Source: Cryomorphaceae bacterium
Lineage (GTDB): Bacteria > Bacteroidota > Bacteroidia > Flavobacteriales_D > SKUL01
Direction: 5' to 3'
Length of the DNA stretch: 49,091 bases
Assembly: GCA_007695365.1 (NCBI GenBank)
Contig: REDV01000117.1
Coordinates: 1 to 49,091 of the forward strand
The translations under genes were made by a program, and so were the position numbers. Of the stretch, positions 1-8,858 are shown piece by piece. How positions within the stretch are numbered: position 1 is the stretch's first letter; each line of letters opens with the position of its first letter. The notes beneath the pieces are model-generated. The model was not told where the DNA came from and did not search any database. It saw nothing but the letters and a program-made list of their open reading frames with translations.

Positions 1-906
1 TTCCTTTTCGGATTCGGTAAGCCGGTCACCTTTCATCAGCATACTGTTGTATTCACCCAACGCAAACTCCTCGGCAGATTGAAGAAACTGTTTGAAATCG
101 GGGTAACGTTGTTTGTCAATTTTACCGTGGTGATAGGCTGTGGCCGCAAAAGCCGGTAAAAACAAGGTATACGGCAGGTCGTTTCCGCTGGTAAAATACA
201 GCGTTTGGAAATTCATCACTGCCGAAATCAGGACCAGTCCATTGAGCATCATACCGTGGCGGTCTTGCAAATAGCCCGACAGGCCAGCCGCACGGGTCGT
301 TCCATAGCTTTCACCCGCAAGGTATTTGGGTGAGTTCCATCGGGCATTGCGCGTTACATAGCGGTGAATAAAATCACCCACACTCCGAAGGTCTTCTTCG
401 TAGCCGGTAAACTCTTTTTTATCGGTATCTCCTGCCGGGCGGCTCAAACCGGTTTCCACAGGGTCAATAAACACCAGGTCCGTTACATTGAGCCATGAGT
501 ATTCATTGTCAACCACTTTGTAGGGCGGCGCGGGAGCAAGACCTTCGTCGGTCATGACCGCCCTTCTCGGACCCAGTGCCCCCATGTGCAACCAAACCGA
601 GCTGGAGCCGGGGCCACCGTTGAAGGAAAAGGTGATGGGTCTGTCGGCAGGGTTTTTTACGCCATCGCGGGTGTAAGCTATGTAGAAAATGCGCGCCTTC
701 TCCTCCCCTTTCTCATTGAGCATCAGTAAGTGACCCGCAGTAGCCGTGTAGTTGATGCGCTCTCCTTCGAGGGTAATGGTGTGTTGGGTAACCACAGGAT
801 CGGGAAAACTGAATGTGCTTTTACTCGTTTTGTCGGCCTTTTCGCCCTGGGCAAAACACTGAAATGAAATCAATACCAGAAAAAGAAGGGTGAGCAATCG
901 TACCAT
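1..906 (-). CDS. Peptidase S10-like serine carboxypeptidase, C-terminus outside window
   Basis: A secreted serine carboxypeptidase-like hydrolase; 302 residues are visible and the rest runs off the left edge. The start ATG at 906-904 opens a typical signal peptide (MVRLLTLLFLVLISFQCFAQ). Visible S10 marks are the SFNGGPGSSS oxyanion segment near residue 95 and the nucleophile elbow GESYG at about 301-315 of the window. The catalytic Asp and His would lie in the missing part. It is divergent from the PaaY-like gene, with 75 bp between the starts. Family assignment is firm. The substrate is unknown, though Bacteroidota relatives are usually exported to the periplasm or cell surface. Confidence 0.88.
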   Translation of the reverse strand, partial: MVRLLTLLFLVLISFQCFAQGEKADKTSKSTFSFPDPVVTQHTITLEGERINYTATAGHLLMLNEKGEEKARIFYIAYTRDGVKNPADRPITFSFNGGPGSSSVWLHMGALGPRRAVMTDEGLAPAPPYKVVDNEYSWLNVTDLVFIDPVETGLSRPAGDTDKKEFTGYEEDLRSVGDFIHRYVTRNARWNSPKYLAGESYGTTRAAGLSGYLQDRHGMMLNGLVLISAVMNFQTLYFTSGNDLPYTLFLPAFAATAYHHGKIDKQRYPDFKQFLQSAEEFALGEYNSMLMKGDRLTESEKE

Positions 907-981
907 GTTGCAGGTTTTATTTGATGGTTTCCGCCCCGAATTTACGACTTTTGAGGCTGTTCATTCTAACTGAAGCGCGTC

Positions 982-1581
982 ATGATTTTTGAGTTCGAAG
1001 GTTTTCGCCCGGTGGTTCACCCCTCCTCTTTTGTTCACCCACTGGCTGCGGTAACCGGCAATGTGCTTATCGGTAAAAACGTGTACATCGGCCCGGGTGC
1101 TGCTGTGCGGGGTGACTGGGGTCAGATTACCATTGAGGACGGATGCAACGTGCAGGAGAATTGCACCATTCACATGTTTCCGGGTGTGGAAGTCGTTTTG
1201 CACGAAGGCGCGCACATCGGCCACGGAGCCATTGTGCACGGAGCCACCATCGGTAAAAATTGCCTTGTAGGCATGAATGCGGTAATCATGGACGAAGTAG
1301 TGGTTGGCGATGAGTGTATCATCGGTGCGCTTGCGCTGATTACAGCCAAAACCAACATTCCACAGAGAAGTGTGGTGGTGGGCAACCCGGCCAAAGTAGT
1401 GAAACCTGTTACCGACGAAATGCTGGCGTGGAAAACCGAGGGCACCCGGCTCTACCAGCAACTACCTGCACATTGCCACCAACATTTGCGCGAGTGTGAG
1501 CCGCTTACAGAACCTGAGCCCAACAGACCAACCCAGGCTCGCGTGTACGATATCTGGAAAAACCGCGATAAGGGCGACTAA
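982..1581 (+). CDS. paaY: PaaY-like hexapeptide-repeat protein (gamma-carbonic anhydrase fold)
   Basis: 199 residues, close to the roughly 196 of E. coli PaaY, a thioesterase that removes stalled CoA adducts in phenylacetate degradation. The N-terminus (EGFRPVVHPSSFVHPLAAV), the left-handed beta-helix hexapeptides through residue 150 (IGHGAIVHG, GMNAVIMDEVVVG, VVGNPAKVV) and the C-terminal helix (AWKTEGTRLYQQL ... EPLTEPEPNR) all follow PaaY closely from memory of that protein. The histidines of IGHGAIVHG fit the gamma-CA metal site. No other paa genes are in the window, so a role in phenylacetate metabolism is family inference only; a general acyl-CoA thioesterase or carbonic anhydrase-like role remains possible. 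It ends 1 bp before the convergent gene at 1583. Confidence 0.8.
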   Translation: MIFEFEGFRPVVHPSSFVHPLAAVTGNVLIGKNVYIGPGAAVRGDWGQITIEDGCNVQENCTIHMFPGVEVVLHEGAHIGHGAIVHGATIGKNCLVGMNAVIMDEVVVGDECIIGALALITAKTNIPQRSVVVGNPAKVVKPVTDEMLAWKTEGTRLYQQLPAHCHQHLRECEPLTEPEPNRPTQARVYDIWKNRDKGD

Positions 1582-1582
1582 A

Positions 1583-2563
1583 CTATCGGGTGTGAATCAA
1601 CTTGCGGTGCGCGCTTTCGCCATTCTCGCCGCAGGCAGTGACGATGTACATGCCCGCCGGCCAGGACGATGCGTCAACGTGAATGATTGATTGATGATTT
1701 GCAGATTCGTGCAAAAACATCCTTCCCGAAAGGTCGCTGACAGTTACACTTTGTAATGGTTGGTTTCGGGATGATGAGACCTGAAAAAAGCCGGAAGAAG
1801 GATTGGGATACATGCTGAACTCAAGCGGTGCCGCCTCTTCAACGTTGGTAACCAAACATTCATACAGGTTAAAATCGTGGCTCACAAAGCCGGGCTCAAG
1901 TACACCGCCCGTTGCCCCAATAGCAAAGAAGTTTCCGTAGTGCAGATTGTACGTAAAACCTACTCCCTCGAGATCCTCCACGTTGAGTTCAAGTGTGTAG
2001 CCACAGCCTTGTTGCAGGCAAAACGGCACTTGCTCTTGCGTGTTCTCTCCGTTGAAGACCACCGTGCCCGACTCCATTTCCATTCCGTTCTGGGAGAGCG
2101 TCCATTCAACGTTTGTAAACAGCGGGGTTCCACCAGCCCGTGATATTGAAAGCACCAGCGGCACGCAGTCGAGCTCCGGCCATAACAAGAAGGGCCCGGG
2201 GAATGCGCACTCAAAACCCTCATAAAACAAGCTCCAGAGTTGTAACTCCCCGGGTATCGGAGTATTGGGCAGAACGGTCATATCAATGATTTCCATGGTG
2301 TGCACCTGATCGGTGGCCATTCCGAAGAAAAAGACTTCTTCGAGGGCAATGGTGGCCTGGTTTGCGTCGGCAACTAAAAAACCCGGATGGGTGATGAAGT
2401 TGTCGAAATCGGTGTACTCCGCACGAACCAGAATCTGGTTCATGTTGAAGGGGTTGATTTCCATGCGTGTAATGCTAAGGGAATCGCAATTGCCCATTTG
2501 GCCCAGGGCGAATTGGTTCATCAGAGTGGCTGCAAAAAAAAGGGTAAGCAAGTTGGTTTTCAT
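1583..2563 (-). CDS. Secreted protein of unknown function with T9SS type A sorting domain
   Basis: 326 residues from the preferred start at 2563 (MKTNLLTLFFAATLMNQFALG, a clean signal peptide); an in-frame ATG four codons upstream would put MPSA in front of it and is less likely. The middle (about residues 25-235) is a beta-rich region I do not recognise, with several cysteines. The last 75 residues, beginning SMYPNPSSGFFQVSS and ending in a basic HRKLIHTR tail, are the type A C-terminal sorting domain of the type IX secretion system, so the protein should be exported across the outer membrane. A TTG-N18-TAAATTTA promoter-like pair lies on the minus strand at 2584-2612, one base off consensus in the -7 box. 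Confidence 0.8.
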   Translation of the reverse strand: MKTNLLTLFFAATLMNQFALGQMGNCDSLSITRMEINPFNMNQILVRAEYTDFDNFITHPGFLVADANQATIALEEVFFFGMATDQVHTMEIIDMTVLPNTPIPGELQLWSLFYEGFECAFPGPFLLWPELDCVPLVLSISRAGGTPLFTNVEWTLSQNGMEMESGTVVFNGENTQEQVPFCLQQGCGYTLELNVEDLEGVGFTYNLHYGNFFAIGATGGVLEPGFVSHDFNLYECLVTNVEEAAPLEFSMYPNPSSGFFQVSSSRNQPLQSVTVSDLSGRMFLHESANHQSIIHVDASSWPAGMYIVTACGENGESAHRKLIHTR

Positions 2564-2616
2564 GGCAGATGGCATAAGAGGCTTAAATTTACGCTGTAAT
2601 CACCCGTTTCAACGAA

Positions 2617-3312
2617 ATGAATCGAAAAAAGTTAGTGGTTTTAACAGGGGCTGGTATGAGTGCAGAGAGTGGCGTGGCTACTTTCAGGGGCGCAGGCGGC
2701 CTGTGGGAAGGCTATCGCATTGAGGAAGTGGCATCTCCCGAAGGTTGGATGAAACAGCCTGAGGTGGTTCTGGATTTCTACAACCAGCGTCGCAAACAGA
2801 TGATGGAGGTAGAACCCAATAAAGGCCATAGAATACTGGCTCAGCTTGAAGAAGATTTTGACGTACACATTATCACTCAGAATATTGATAATCTTCACGA
2901 GCGCGCGGGCTCCACAAGGGTGCTTCACCTCCACGGTGAGATCATGAAGGCCCGGAGTACCGGCGACCCATCGCTCGTGTATGAGCTAGACCATTGGAAA
3001 ATTGAAATGGGGCAATGTTGCGAAAAAGGGTTTCAGTTGCGTCCACATATTGTGTGGTTTGGCGAAATGGTGCCCATGATTGAGCCTGCTGCCGATTTGG
3101 TTTCAGAGGCCGATGTGGTGGTTATAGTAGGAACTTCGATGGTGGTTTATCCTGCTGCAGGGCTCGTGCACTACGCACCGGATGAAGTGCCCATTTATTG
3201 CATTGACCCCGAAATCCCCTACCTACCCCACCGAAATCCACCAATTGTAACGATTGCAGCCGGCGCTTCCGAAGGTCTGGAGGAACTGAAGCGCTTCATC
3301 AAGATAAAATAA
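2617..3312 (+). CDS. cobB: SIR2-family NAD-dependent deacylase, class III-like, zinc tetrad missing
   Basis: 231 residues, cytoplasmic. It removes acyl groups from protein lysines using NAD+. NAD-binding GAGMSAESG at 11-19, TQNID at 87-91 and the catalytic His at 106 (HLHGE) are all present. Tyr55 and Arg58 in FYNQRR reproduce the YxxR pair that in class III sirtuins (SIRT5, CobB) favours succinyl/malonyl lysine. The normal four-cysteine zinc module is absent: only adjacent Cys134-Cys135 remain and the region is short, as I recall for other Bacteroidota homologues. It is transcribed divergently from the secreted protein to its left. The gene symbol is by family; the desuccinylase activity is inference. 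Confidence 0.85.
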   Translation: MNRKKLVVLTGAGMSAESGVATFRGAGGLWEGYRIEEVASPEGWMKQPEVVLDFYNQRRKQMMEVEPNKGHRILAQLEEDFDVHIITQNIDNLHERAGSTRVLHLHGEIMKARSTGDPSLVYELDHWKIEMGQCCEKGFQLRPHIVWFGEMVPMIEPAADLVSEADVVVIVGTSMVVYPAAGLVHYAPDEVPIYCIDPEIPYLPHRNPPIVTIAAGASEGLEELKRFIKIK

Positions 3313-3339
3313 AAGCCCCTGCGTAGGCGGAGGCTTTCG
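3312..3339 (+). terminator. Possible terminator hairpin after the sirtuin gene
   Basis: AAAGCCCC at 3312-3319 can pair with GGAGGCTTT at 3329-3337, starting at the last base of the stop codon. The stem has one mismatch and only a short T run follows, so the call is moderate. It could serve the sirtuin gene, and in reverse the convergent Kazal gene ending at 3362. Confidence 0.45.
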
Positions 3340-3361
3340 GAGTAGTGCAATTGCTTTAAAA

Positions 3362-4864
3362 TTAATGCAACAGCACCTTTTGGCTCAATACTTCATTGCT
3401 TCCCTGTGCGCGAATGATGTACAATCCTGCGTAGCGTACCGGAAGTTGAAAGAAATACTCGCCTGGGGCGAGACTCTCACGTGATAAAATGTGCTTTCCG
3501 GTGAGGTCAAACACATCAAAGCGCTCAATCAGCTGCCCATTCTGAACACGCACGGTGAAATCGGGTCGTGGTTCAATCACAAGGTGGTTCTTGTCGGCTT
3601 CTTCCACACTTGTTGGAAGGCATTCACCGGGCGTCCAGCTGGTTACCCCACCGAAGTAAAATGCATAACAGTCATTACTGTAAGTCTCTCCATCACAGCC
3701 GCAAACAGGATCCCAAATATCCAGGCACATTATTTCAGGGTCAATCTGATCGGGATTGATGCAATCTACCGCAAAACACGATTCATCGCACTCTGCAAAG
3801 GTATCGAAGAAGTACGCGCTGTAATCTACCCCATTGTCTGCAATCATATCACAACCGGATATGGACATGCAGGCATTATTTACGATAGCGACACCAATTA
3901 CAGCATCACATTCGCCAAAATCAAGTCCCGAAGGAAGCGGTGCACAGGGATTGGGCTCTTCGCAAGTGCCGGCAAACCAGCTGGTGACGCCACCATAATA
4001 ATAAGCATGGCATTCATTCACATAGGTAATTCCATCGCATCCACATACGGGATCATCATTTAGAGGACAAGGTGCATCAAGGTCAATCTGCTCGGGGTTG
4101 ATGCAATCATTGGTTTCAAGGCAAGCTTCGCACTCCTCTGGAGAGTCGTAAAGGGCTGGTGTATAATCCACGCCTTCCACCTCCCAGCCGCATCCGGATA
4201 TGGGCTCACAAGCGCCTGCCAACACTCCATATCCAAGAAACATATCACAAAGTCCGAAGTCAATATCTTCCAGGTCGGTACAAGGTTCGGCAGGTTCAGT
4301 CGGTTGTCCGGCACATTCACCTTGCGTCCAACTGGTTACTCCGCCGTAGTAAAAGGCATAGCATTCGTTGTCGTAGGTTACATCATCACAACCACAAACA
4401 GGATCGTAAATTTCAATACATATGGCGTCGGGGTCAATTTGATCGGGATTGATACAGTCGCTTTGCAAACAAGCCTGACAATCGGCCAGGTCTTCATAGA
4501 AATACGCGGAGTAATTTACGCCGTCCGACGCAATGGTGCCACAGCCTGAAACGGCAATGCATTCATTATTGATGAGCGCAACTCCAATGATGGCTGCGCA
4601 CATTCCAAAGTCCAGTCCGGGGTCAAGCTCAGGACAGTCACCCGGGGCAAAAATCGGGCATTCGCCTTCTGTCCAGGATGTCACACCACCGGAATTCACG
4701 GCGTAACACTCGTTGGAGTAGGTCTCACCATCGCAACCACACACCGGTTGAAAAATGTCGAAGCAAATGGCATCAGGGTTAATAAGCGATGGATCAATGC
4801 AGTCTTCCTGCGCTGACAGGAGCAGTGTGGGCAGAAAAAACAAGAGGGTATAAAGTCGTTTCAT
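3362..4864 (-). CDS. Secreted four-Kazal-domain protease inhibitor-like protein with T9SS tail
   Basis: 500 residues. The signal peptide (MKRLYTLLFFLPTLLLSAQ) fixes the start at 4864. Four Kazal-type modules, each with PVCGCD..TY.N.C and a GGVTSW..G.C end, lie at about 22-69, 137-184, 254-301 and 368-415. Three copies of a second cysteine-containing module (FG.CD...GV....C..ISGC) sit between them, giving a repeat period of about 115 residues. The final 75 residues form a T9SS type A sorting domain. Kazal domains inhibit serine proteases by canonical loop binding; that this protein inhibits one is inference. It lies directly downstream of a subtilisin-like protease gene, and a terminator-like hairpin ends 3 nt before its ATG, which bears on its expression. 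Confidence 0.85.
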   Translation of the reverse strand: MKRLYTLLFFLPTLLLSAQEDCIDPSLINPDAICFDIFQPVCGCDGETYSNECYAVNSGGVTSWTEGECPIFAPGDCPELDPGLDFGMCAAIIGVALINNECIAVSGCGTIASDGVNYSAYFYEDLADCQACLQSDCINPDQIDPDAICIEIYDPVCGCDDVTYDNECYAFYYGGVTSWTQGECAGQPTEPAEPCTDLEDIDFGLCDMFLGYGVLAGACEPISGCGWEVEGVDYTPALYDSPEECEACLETNDCINPEQIDLDAPCPLNDDPVCGCDGITYVNECHAYYYGGVTSWFAGTCEEPNPCAPLPSGLDFGECDAVIGVAIVNNACMSISGCDMIADNGVDYSAYFFDTFAECDESCFAVDCINPDQIDPEIMCLDIWDPVCGCDGETYSNDCYAFYFGGVTSWTPGECLPTSVEEADKNHLVIEPRPDFTVRVQNGQLIERFDVFDLTGKHILSRESLAPGEYFFQLPVRYAGLYIIRAQGSNEVLSQKVLLH

Positions 4865-4867
4865 GGC

Positions 4868-4906
4868 AAAAAAAAAGAGGGTTCACAATATTGACTGTGA
4901 ACCCTC
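4868..4906 (-). terminator. Strong intrinsic terminator or attenuator between protease and Kazal genes
   Basis: GAGGGTTCAC (4877-4886) and GTGAACCCTC (4897-4906) form a perfect 10-bp stem with a 10-nt loop. On the minus strand the stem is followed by nine U residues (plus-strand A run 4868-4876). It sits 30 bp after the protease stop, and the U tract ends 3 nt before the Kazal ATG. Confidence 0.85.
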
Positions 4907-4936
4907 ACTTCGGTTGCCCGAAACCCGTTATGAATT

Positions 4937-7900
4937 TTAATTCGTTTTGATAAATCTTCCGTGCAACACAGTATCGTTCCCTGAAATCTGAATCAGGTAG
5001 GTTCCGGAGGCCCAGTGCTGGATATCAATAATGACCTGTTCTGATTGCCCGTTGTAAGGAACAGGCTCATTAATCATGCGTCCATCTGGTGTAAACACGC
5101 GCAGAGCCTCGGTTTGAAATCCGGCAGGCAGCACCACGGTTACCCGGTCTCTGGAAGGAACCGGGAAGATATGGAGGCTTTGATCAGCGTTGAGTTCACC
5201 TACGCTGGTAGGTACAACTTCAAACGGATCTGATATTTCCGTGCAACCATTTCCTGTTTCAATTTCCACGGTATAGGTTCCGGGGCCGATGATCTCAATG
5301 ACAGGACTGTTTGAATTCGGGATGGGTTCGCCATTGAGGAACCATTGGTAGGTAGCGCCCCCAACAGGATTTATTCCGAGTTGGTCAGTATCTATGGCAT
5401 CAATTACAGGCTGCGTGATATTGGTCATGGTAACCGTGATGGATTGCGAAGAAGTGCTGCAATCTTCACCACTGAATACCTGAACGCTGTACACGCTTGG
5501 CGCATTGATCTCAATCACAGCTCCGGTATGGCCGTTGTTCCAAAGGTACTCCGTCCATCCGCCCGGGGCAGCAATTTGAATGCTCTGGCCGGGGCAGATT
5601 TGCAAAGGACCTCCATTGAACTGACCAAGAGTTGCAAGGGTGTTGCCGCTGTTGATCTGGGCATTGAGCCAGGCACCTGTTTCAGCGGTCACCATGGCTG
5701 TTGGAATGGTCACATTGGGGCCCTGGGCACCTCCACCCATTTCCATCAATTCACCGGGAACGTTGTTTACAATAATAACCCCTACCGCACCGGCTTGCTG
5801 GGCACTGAAAGCTTTGGATCCAAATTCGCAGCCGCCGCGGTAAATCACGGCGATGTTGCCGCTCAGAGCGGCTCCGTTTACTGCATTTTCGCAGAGTAAG
5901 CTGTCAGCGGCAGTGCCATCGCGGGCTATCACGAGGTTTGAAGTTACACTTACACTGTTGAGATTGGGCGACCCCCAGCCTGCTCCAACGCCTTGAAAAG
6001 AGTAATGGCCCTGAACTTCGGCGGGATTGAGTACCGCAAAAGCTGTTTGGTTTTGACTCACCAACGATGGCACAGGAGGTTGAGGCAAAATGACTACGTC
6101 AATTTCTAGCTGCGATGAGCACCCGGCAGCGGTTCCCACCACGGTGTATGTAGTACTTGATGCCGGCGAGGCTTCTACCGTTTCGCCTTCGGTTGCGGAA
6201 AGTCCGAATGCAGGAGACCACGAAAACTCTGAGGCACCTGATGCCATAAGGGTTACGGGCTCACCTCCGCATGAAACGGCCTCGGTTGTGTTTACGGTCA
6301 ATACCGGAGAATCAAAAACAGATATGTAGTTAACAACGGTAATTTCATCGCTACCCCACGGGTTGGTTACGGTCAACGTTACATTGTATTCACCCGCTTG
6401 ATCATAGGTAACTTCTGGTGAGGCCAGATCCGACGTTGCGGGTGTACCTCCTTCAAATTCCCAGAAAAAAGATGTGGGTGCAAAAAGGCTTTGGTTGATG
6501 TACTGAACCGGAGTTCCTACACAGGCTGATGTTGAGTTTGAGGTAAAGTCAGCCACAGGAGCAGCCTGCACGGTGAGACAGTTTCCGGTGAGCTGCACAT
6601 TGTCAACGTAGATGTTGTTTCCGTAATCGTTGTACGTTTCGAACTTGATCCGCACCTCACTTTCTCCGTCAAATTCACTGAGGTCAATGGTGAAACAGCC
6701 CGAACCAAGATCACCACCAAAACACCAGTCATTTCCGTTGGCAGGAACAAAATTTTGATTGAGAATGGTTCCGGTAGCAAAAGTCCCCTGACCATTTTCT
6801 GCCACCTCCAAAACGCGATGCGGATAGGTGGCACCACCGTCTGTTGAAACCATCACGATGAGTGAGTCGGCAAACTGAGCTGAAAAGCGTCGGTGGGCGT
6901 GCTGAAAATCGAGTTGAATATTCTGATGACCGGAAAAATCGAGCACAGGTGTTATCAAACCGTCTCTTTGACCCTGATCATCATAGTTATACAGGTTGAT
7001 ACCTGCTGCTTTATTGCCGTTTACGGAACCTCCTACGGTGAAAATCTCCCAACCAATGCTGTTGTCCGGGTTCTCAACCGTCCATCCCATATCATCAAAA
7101 GTTCCTTCTTCAAAGTCTTCTAGAAAAAACACATCGAGGCCATTGGACGAAATCTCCACATACCCCGGCATGGTGATGGTGTTGTTTCCAAAATCGTTTG
7201 ATACTTCGAGAATCACATCGTAAAACCCTTCAGAGCTGTAGTTCACAATAGGGTTTTGCGAGGTTGAGGTTCCGGGGTTACCTCCGGAGAATGTCCAGTT
7301 ATAATTCGTTGCAAGCCCTCCACCCGAGCTACCAAAAAACTGCACAGAGCCTCCGGGGCATGCCACTGCGTTGTTGCTGCTCACCACAGCTACAGGAGGA
7401 GCATTTACCGTGGCCTGAGCGCAAAGCACGGCCTGGTGAGCATTGATTCTCCCTGAGCCGAGTTGCCCGATAAAATTCGGGTTGACGCTGTTGATGTTAT
7501 CAGCGGTACTTAAAATACAATCAACCACTTGCTGCTGTGGCAATTCGGGGTTCACCGAAAGAACAAGGCCAGCCAAGCCGGCTACCATGGGTGAAGCCAT
7601 AGAAGTACCGCTTAGGTTGGCGTATGTGGGTGCATAGGAAGTGTTAAAGTAGGTGCTCAGAATCTGGCTACCGGGCGCAGCTATGTCAATCCAGCCTCCG
7701 AAATTCGAAAAATTGCTCTTGGCATCGTTGCTCGCGGTACTCGCCACGCTTACCACATTGTTGTAGCCCGCAGGGTAAAAAATGGTACTTACGTTGTCGT
7801 TTCCGGCAGCTGCAATGTTTACACAACCGGCATTGAATGCGTAGTTGATGATGTTTTGGCCTGTTGTACTGAAGCCCGAGCCTCCCCACGACATGTTGAT

Positions 7901-8674
7901 GACATCCGCACCATTGTCGGCAGACCAGATTACGCCTGCATAGGCATCGGAGATAAATTGGGCAGAGTTTGAGCTCTTCACCGGAATGATTTTAATATTA
8001 AACCCGATGGAAGCCACGCCGATTCCATTGTTGGTAGCTGCACCAACAATACCGGCCACGTGGGTTCCGTGTGTCATTCCGGTTTGGTTGGGATTGGGGT
8101 CGGCGTTGTCTTGAGACACGTCGTAACCGGCCACAAGATTGGGAATCAGGTCTGGATGTGTGGTAAGTACTGCGTCATCTACAATGGCTACGCGAATTTC
8201 GGTGCTTCCTTGGGTAATGTCCCACGCGTCCTGGGCGCTGATTCTCCAAAGCCCCCATTGATTGCCATTTCCCGTTTGAGGCCCCAGGTCATTGGGTGTG
8301 AAGGTAGGCCTCATGATGGGAACCCGCTCTGCGTAGTTTACCACTTCGAGCTTTTCAAGTTCTCTCGCTAGCAACTCTTCATCCCCCACCCTATTGAAAT
8401 ACAGTTGATACACCTCCGATATATCGTTGGTGCGGGCAAAGTAAAAGGGCTTGCGCACGGTATGAATGCCAAATTCTTCGGCCAGCTCCTCTCCTATTAA
8501 ACGGAGAAATGAATCAAGCTGAACCTCCTTCTTTTCCCACTGAATGGGTTTGGTGGCTTCAGGAGATACCTGAACCCAAAGTTCACCGGGGTAAAAAACG
8601 TCTGTTTCAGATTGAGCTGTGGCAAAAGACACCACCAACGACAGGGCGAGCCACGTAGGTAGCCATTTTTTCAT
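4937..8674 (-). CDS. Secreted subtilisin-like (S8) protease with PKD, PA and T9SS domains
   Basis: 1245 residues from the start at 8674 (MKKWLPTWLALSLVVSFATAQ, signal peptide); MTF at 8683 is the alternative. An upstream in-frame ATG at 8767 lies inside the promoter and is rejected. After a propeptide come the S8 catalytic Asp (VDDAV, Asp166), His (HGTHVAG, His202), oxyanion Asn (AAGNDN, Asn292) and Ser (GTSMASP, Ser358). Next are a PKD-like domain, a MAM/jelly-roll-like region (EDFEEGTFDDMGW to YVDNVQL), a second PKD, an Ig-like module, a protease-associated (PA) domain with AVIYRGGCEFG.KA, another Ig-like module, and a type A sorting tail. It is expected to be a surface or extracellular endopeptidase. 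The Asp motif is DDA rather than DTG/DSG. A strong terminator follows the gene. Confidence 0.92.
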   Translation of the reverse strand: MKKWLPTWLALSLVVSFATAQSETDVFYPGELWVQVSPEATKPIQWEKKEVQLDSFLRLIGEELAEEFGIHTVRKPFYFARTNDISEVYQLYFNRVGDEELLARELEKLEVVNYAERVPIMRPTFTPNDLGPQTGNGNQWGLWRISAQDAWDITQGSTEIRVAIVDDAVLTTHPDLIPNLVAGYDVSQDNADPNPNQTGMTHGTHVAGIVGAATNNGIGVASIGFNIKIIPVKSSNSAQFISDAYAGVIWSADNGADVINMSWGGSGFSTTGQNIINYAFNAGCVNIAAAGNDNVSTIFYPAGYNNVVSVASTASNDAKSNFSNFGGWIDIAAPGSQILSTYFNTSYAPTYANLSGTSMASPMVAGLAGLVLSVNPELPQQQVVDCILSTADNINSVNPNFIGQLGSGRINAHQAVLCAQATVNAPPVAVVSSNNAVACPGGSVQFFGSSGGGLATNYNWTFSGGNPGTSTSQNPIVNYSSEGFYDVILEVSNDFGNNTITMPGYVEISSNGLDVFFLEDFEEGTFDDMGWTVENPDNSIGWEIFTVGGSVNGNKAAGINLYNYDDQGQRDGLITPVLDFSGHQNIQLDFQHAHRRFSAQFADSLIVMVSTDGGATYPHRVLEVAENGQGTFATGTILNQNFVPANGNDWCFGGDLGSGCFTIDLSEFDGESEVRIKFETYNDYGNNIYVDNVQLTGNCLTVQAAPVADFTSNSTSACVGTPVQYINQSLFAPTSFFWEFEGGTPATSDLASPEVTYDQAGEYNVTLTVTNPWGSDEITVVNYISVFDSPVLTVNTTEAVSCGGEPVTLMASGASEFSWSPAFGLSATEGETVEASPASSTTYTVVGTAAGCSSQLEIDVVILPQPPVPSLVSQNQTAFAVLNPAEVQGHYSFQGVGAGWGSPNLNSVSVTSNLVIARDGTAADSLLCENAVNGAALSGNIAVIYRGGCEFGSKAFSAQQAGAVGVIIVNNVPGELMEMGGGAQGPNVTIPTAMVTAETGAWLNAQINSGNTLATLGQFNGGPLQICPGQSIQIAAPGGWTEYLWNNGHTGAVIEINAPSVYSVQVFSGEDCSTSSQSITVTMTNITQPVIDAIDTDQLGINPVGGATYQWFLNGEPIPNSNSPVIEIIGPGTYTVEIETGNGCTEISDPFEVVPTSVGELNADQSLHIFPVPSRDRVTVVLPAGFQTEALRVFTPDGRMINEPVPYNGQSEQVIIDIQHWASGTYLIQISGNDTVLHGRFIKTN

Positions 8675-8746
8675 AAAGGTCATGATTAAAGTTACTTGCA
8701 GGTTAACATTCGGTTTGAGGCATTGGTTCAGAACGCCCCGTGGTTT

Positions 8747-8775
8747 CAAATTTATTCGGAGGTACAATTAACAAA
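8747..8775 (-). promoter_or_regulatory. Consensus Bacteroidota promoter of the S8 protease gene
   Basis: Minus strand reads TTTG (8775-8772), 17 nt, TAAATTTG (8754-8747), an exact match to TTTG-N17-TAnnTTTG. The expected transcript start near 8740 leaves a leader of about 60 nt before the start at 8674 or 8683. Confidence 0.75.
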
Positions 8776-8858
8776 ATACACGTTGATTCAGCACACAATG
8801 TTTTCGGCAATCTTGGAAAGGTAAAGTGTTGCCACCCGCAAAAGACTTAGGTAGTTCA

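Noticed and set aside
8675-8767. Upstream start of the S8 protease (MYLRINL...)
   Set aside because: Lies within the consensus promoter at 8747-8775 and precedes the signal peptide by 31 residues.
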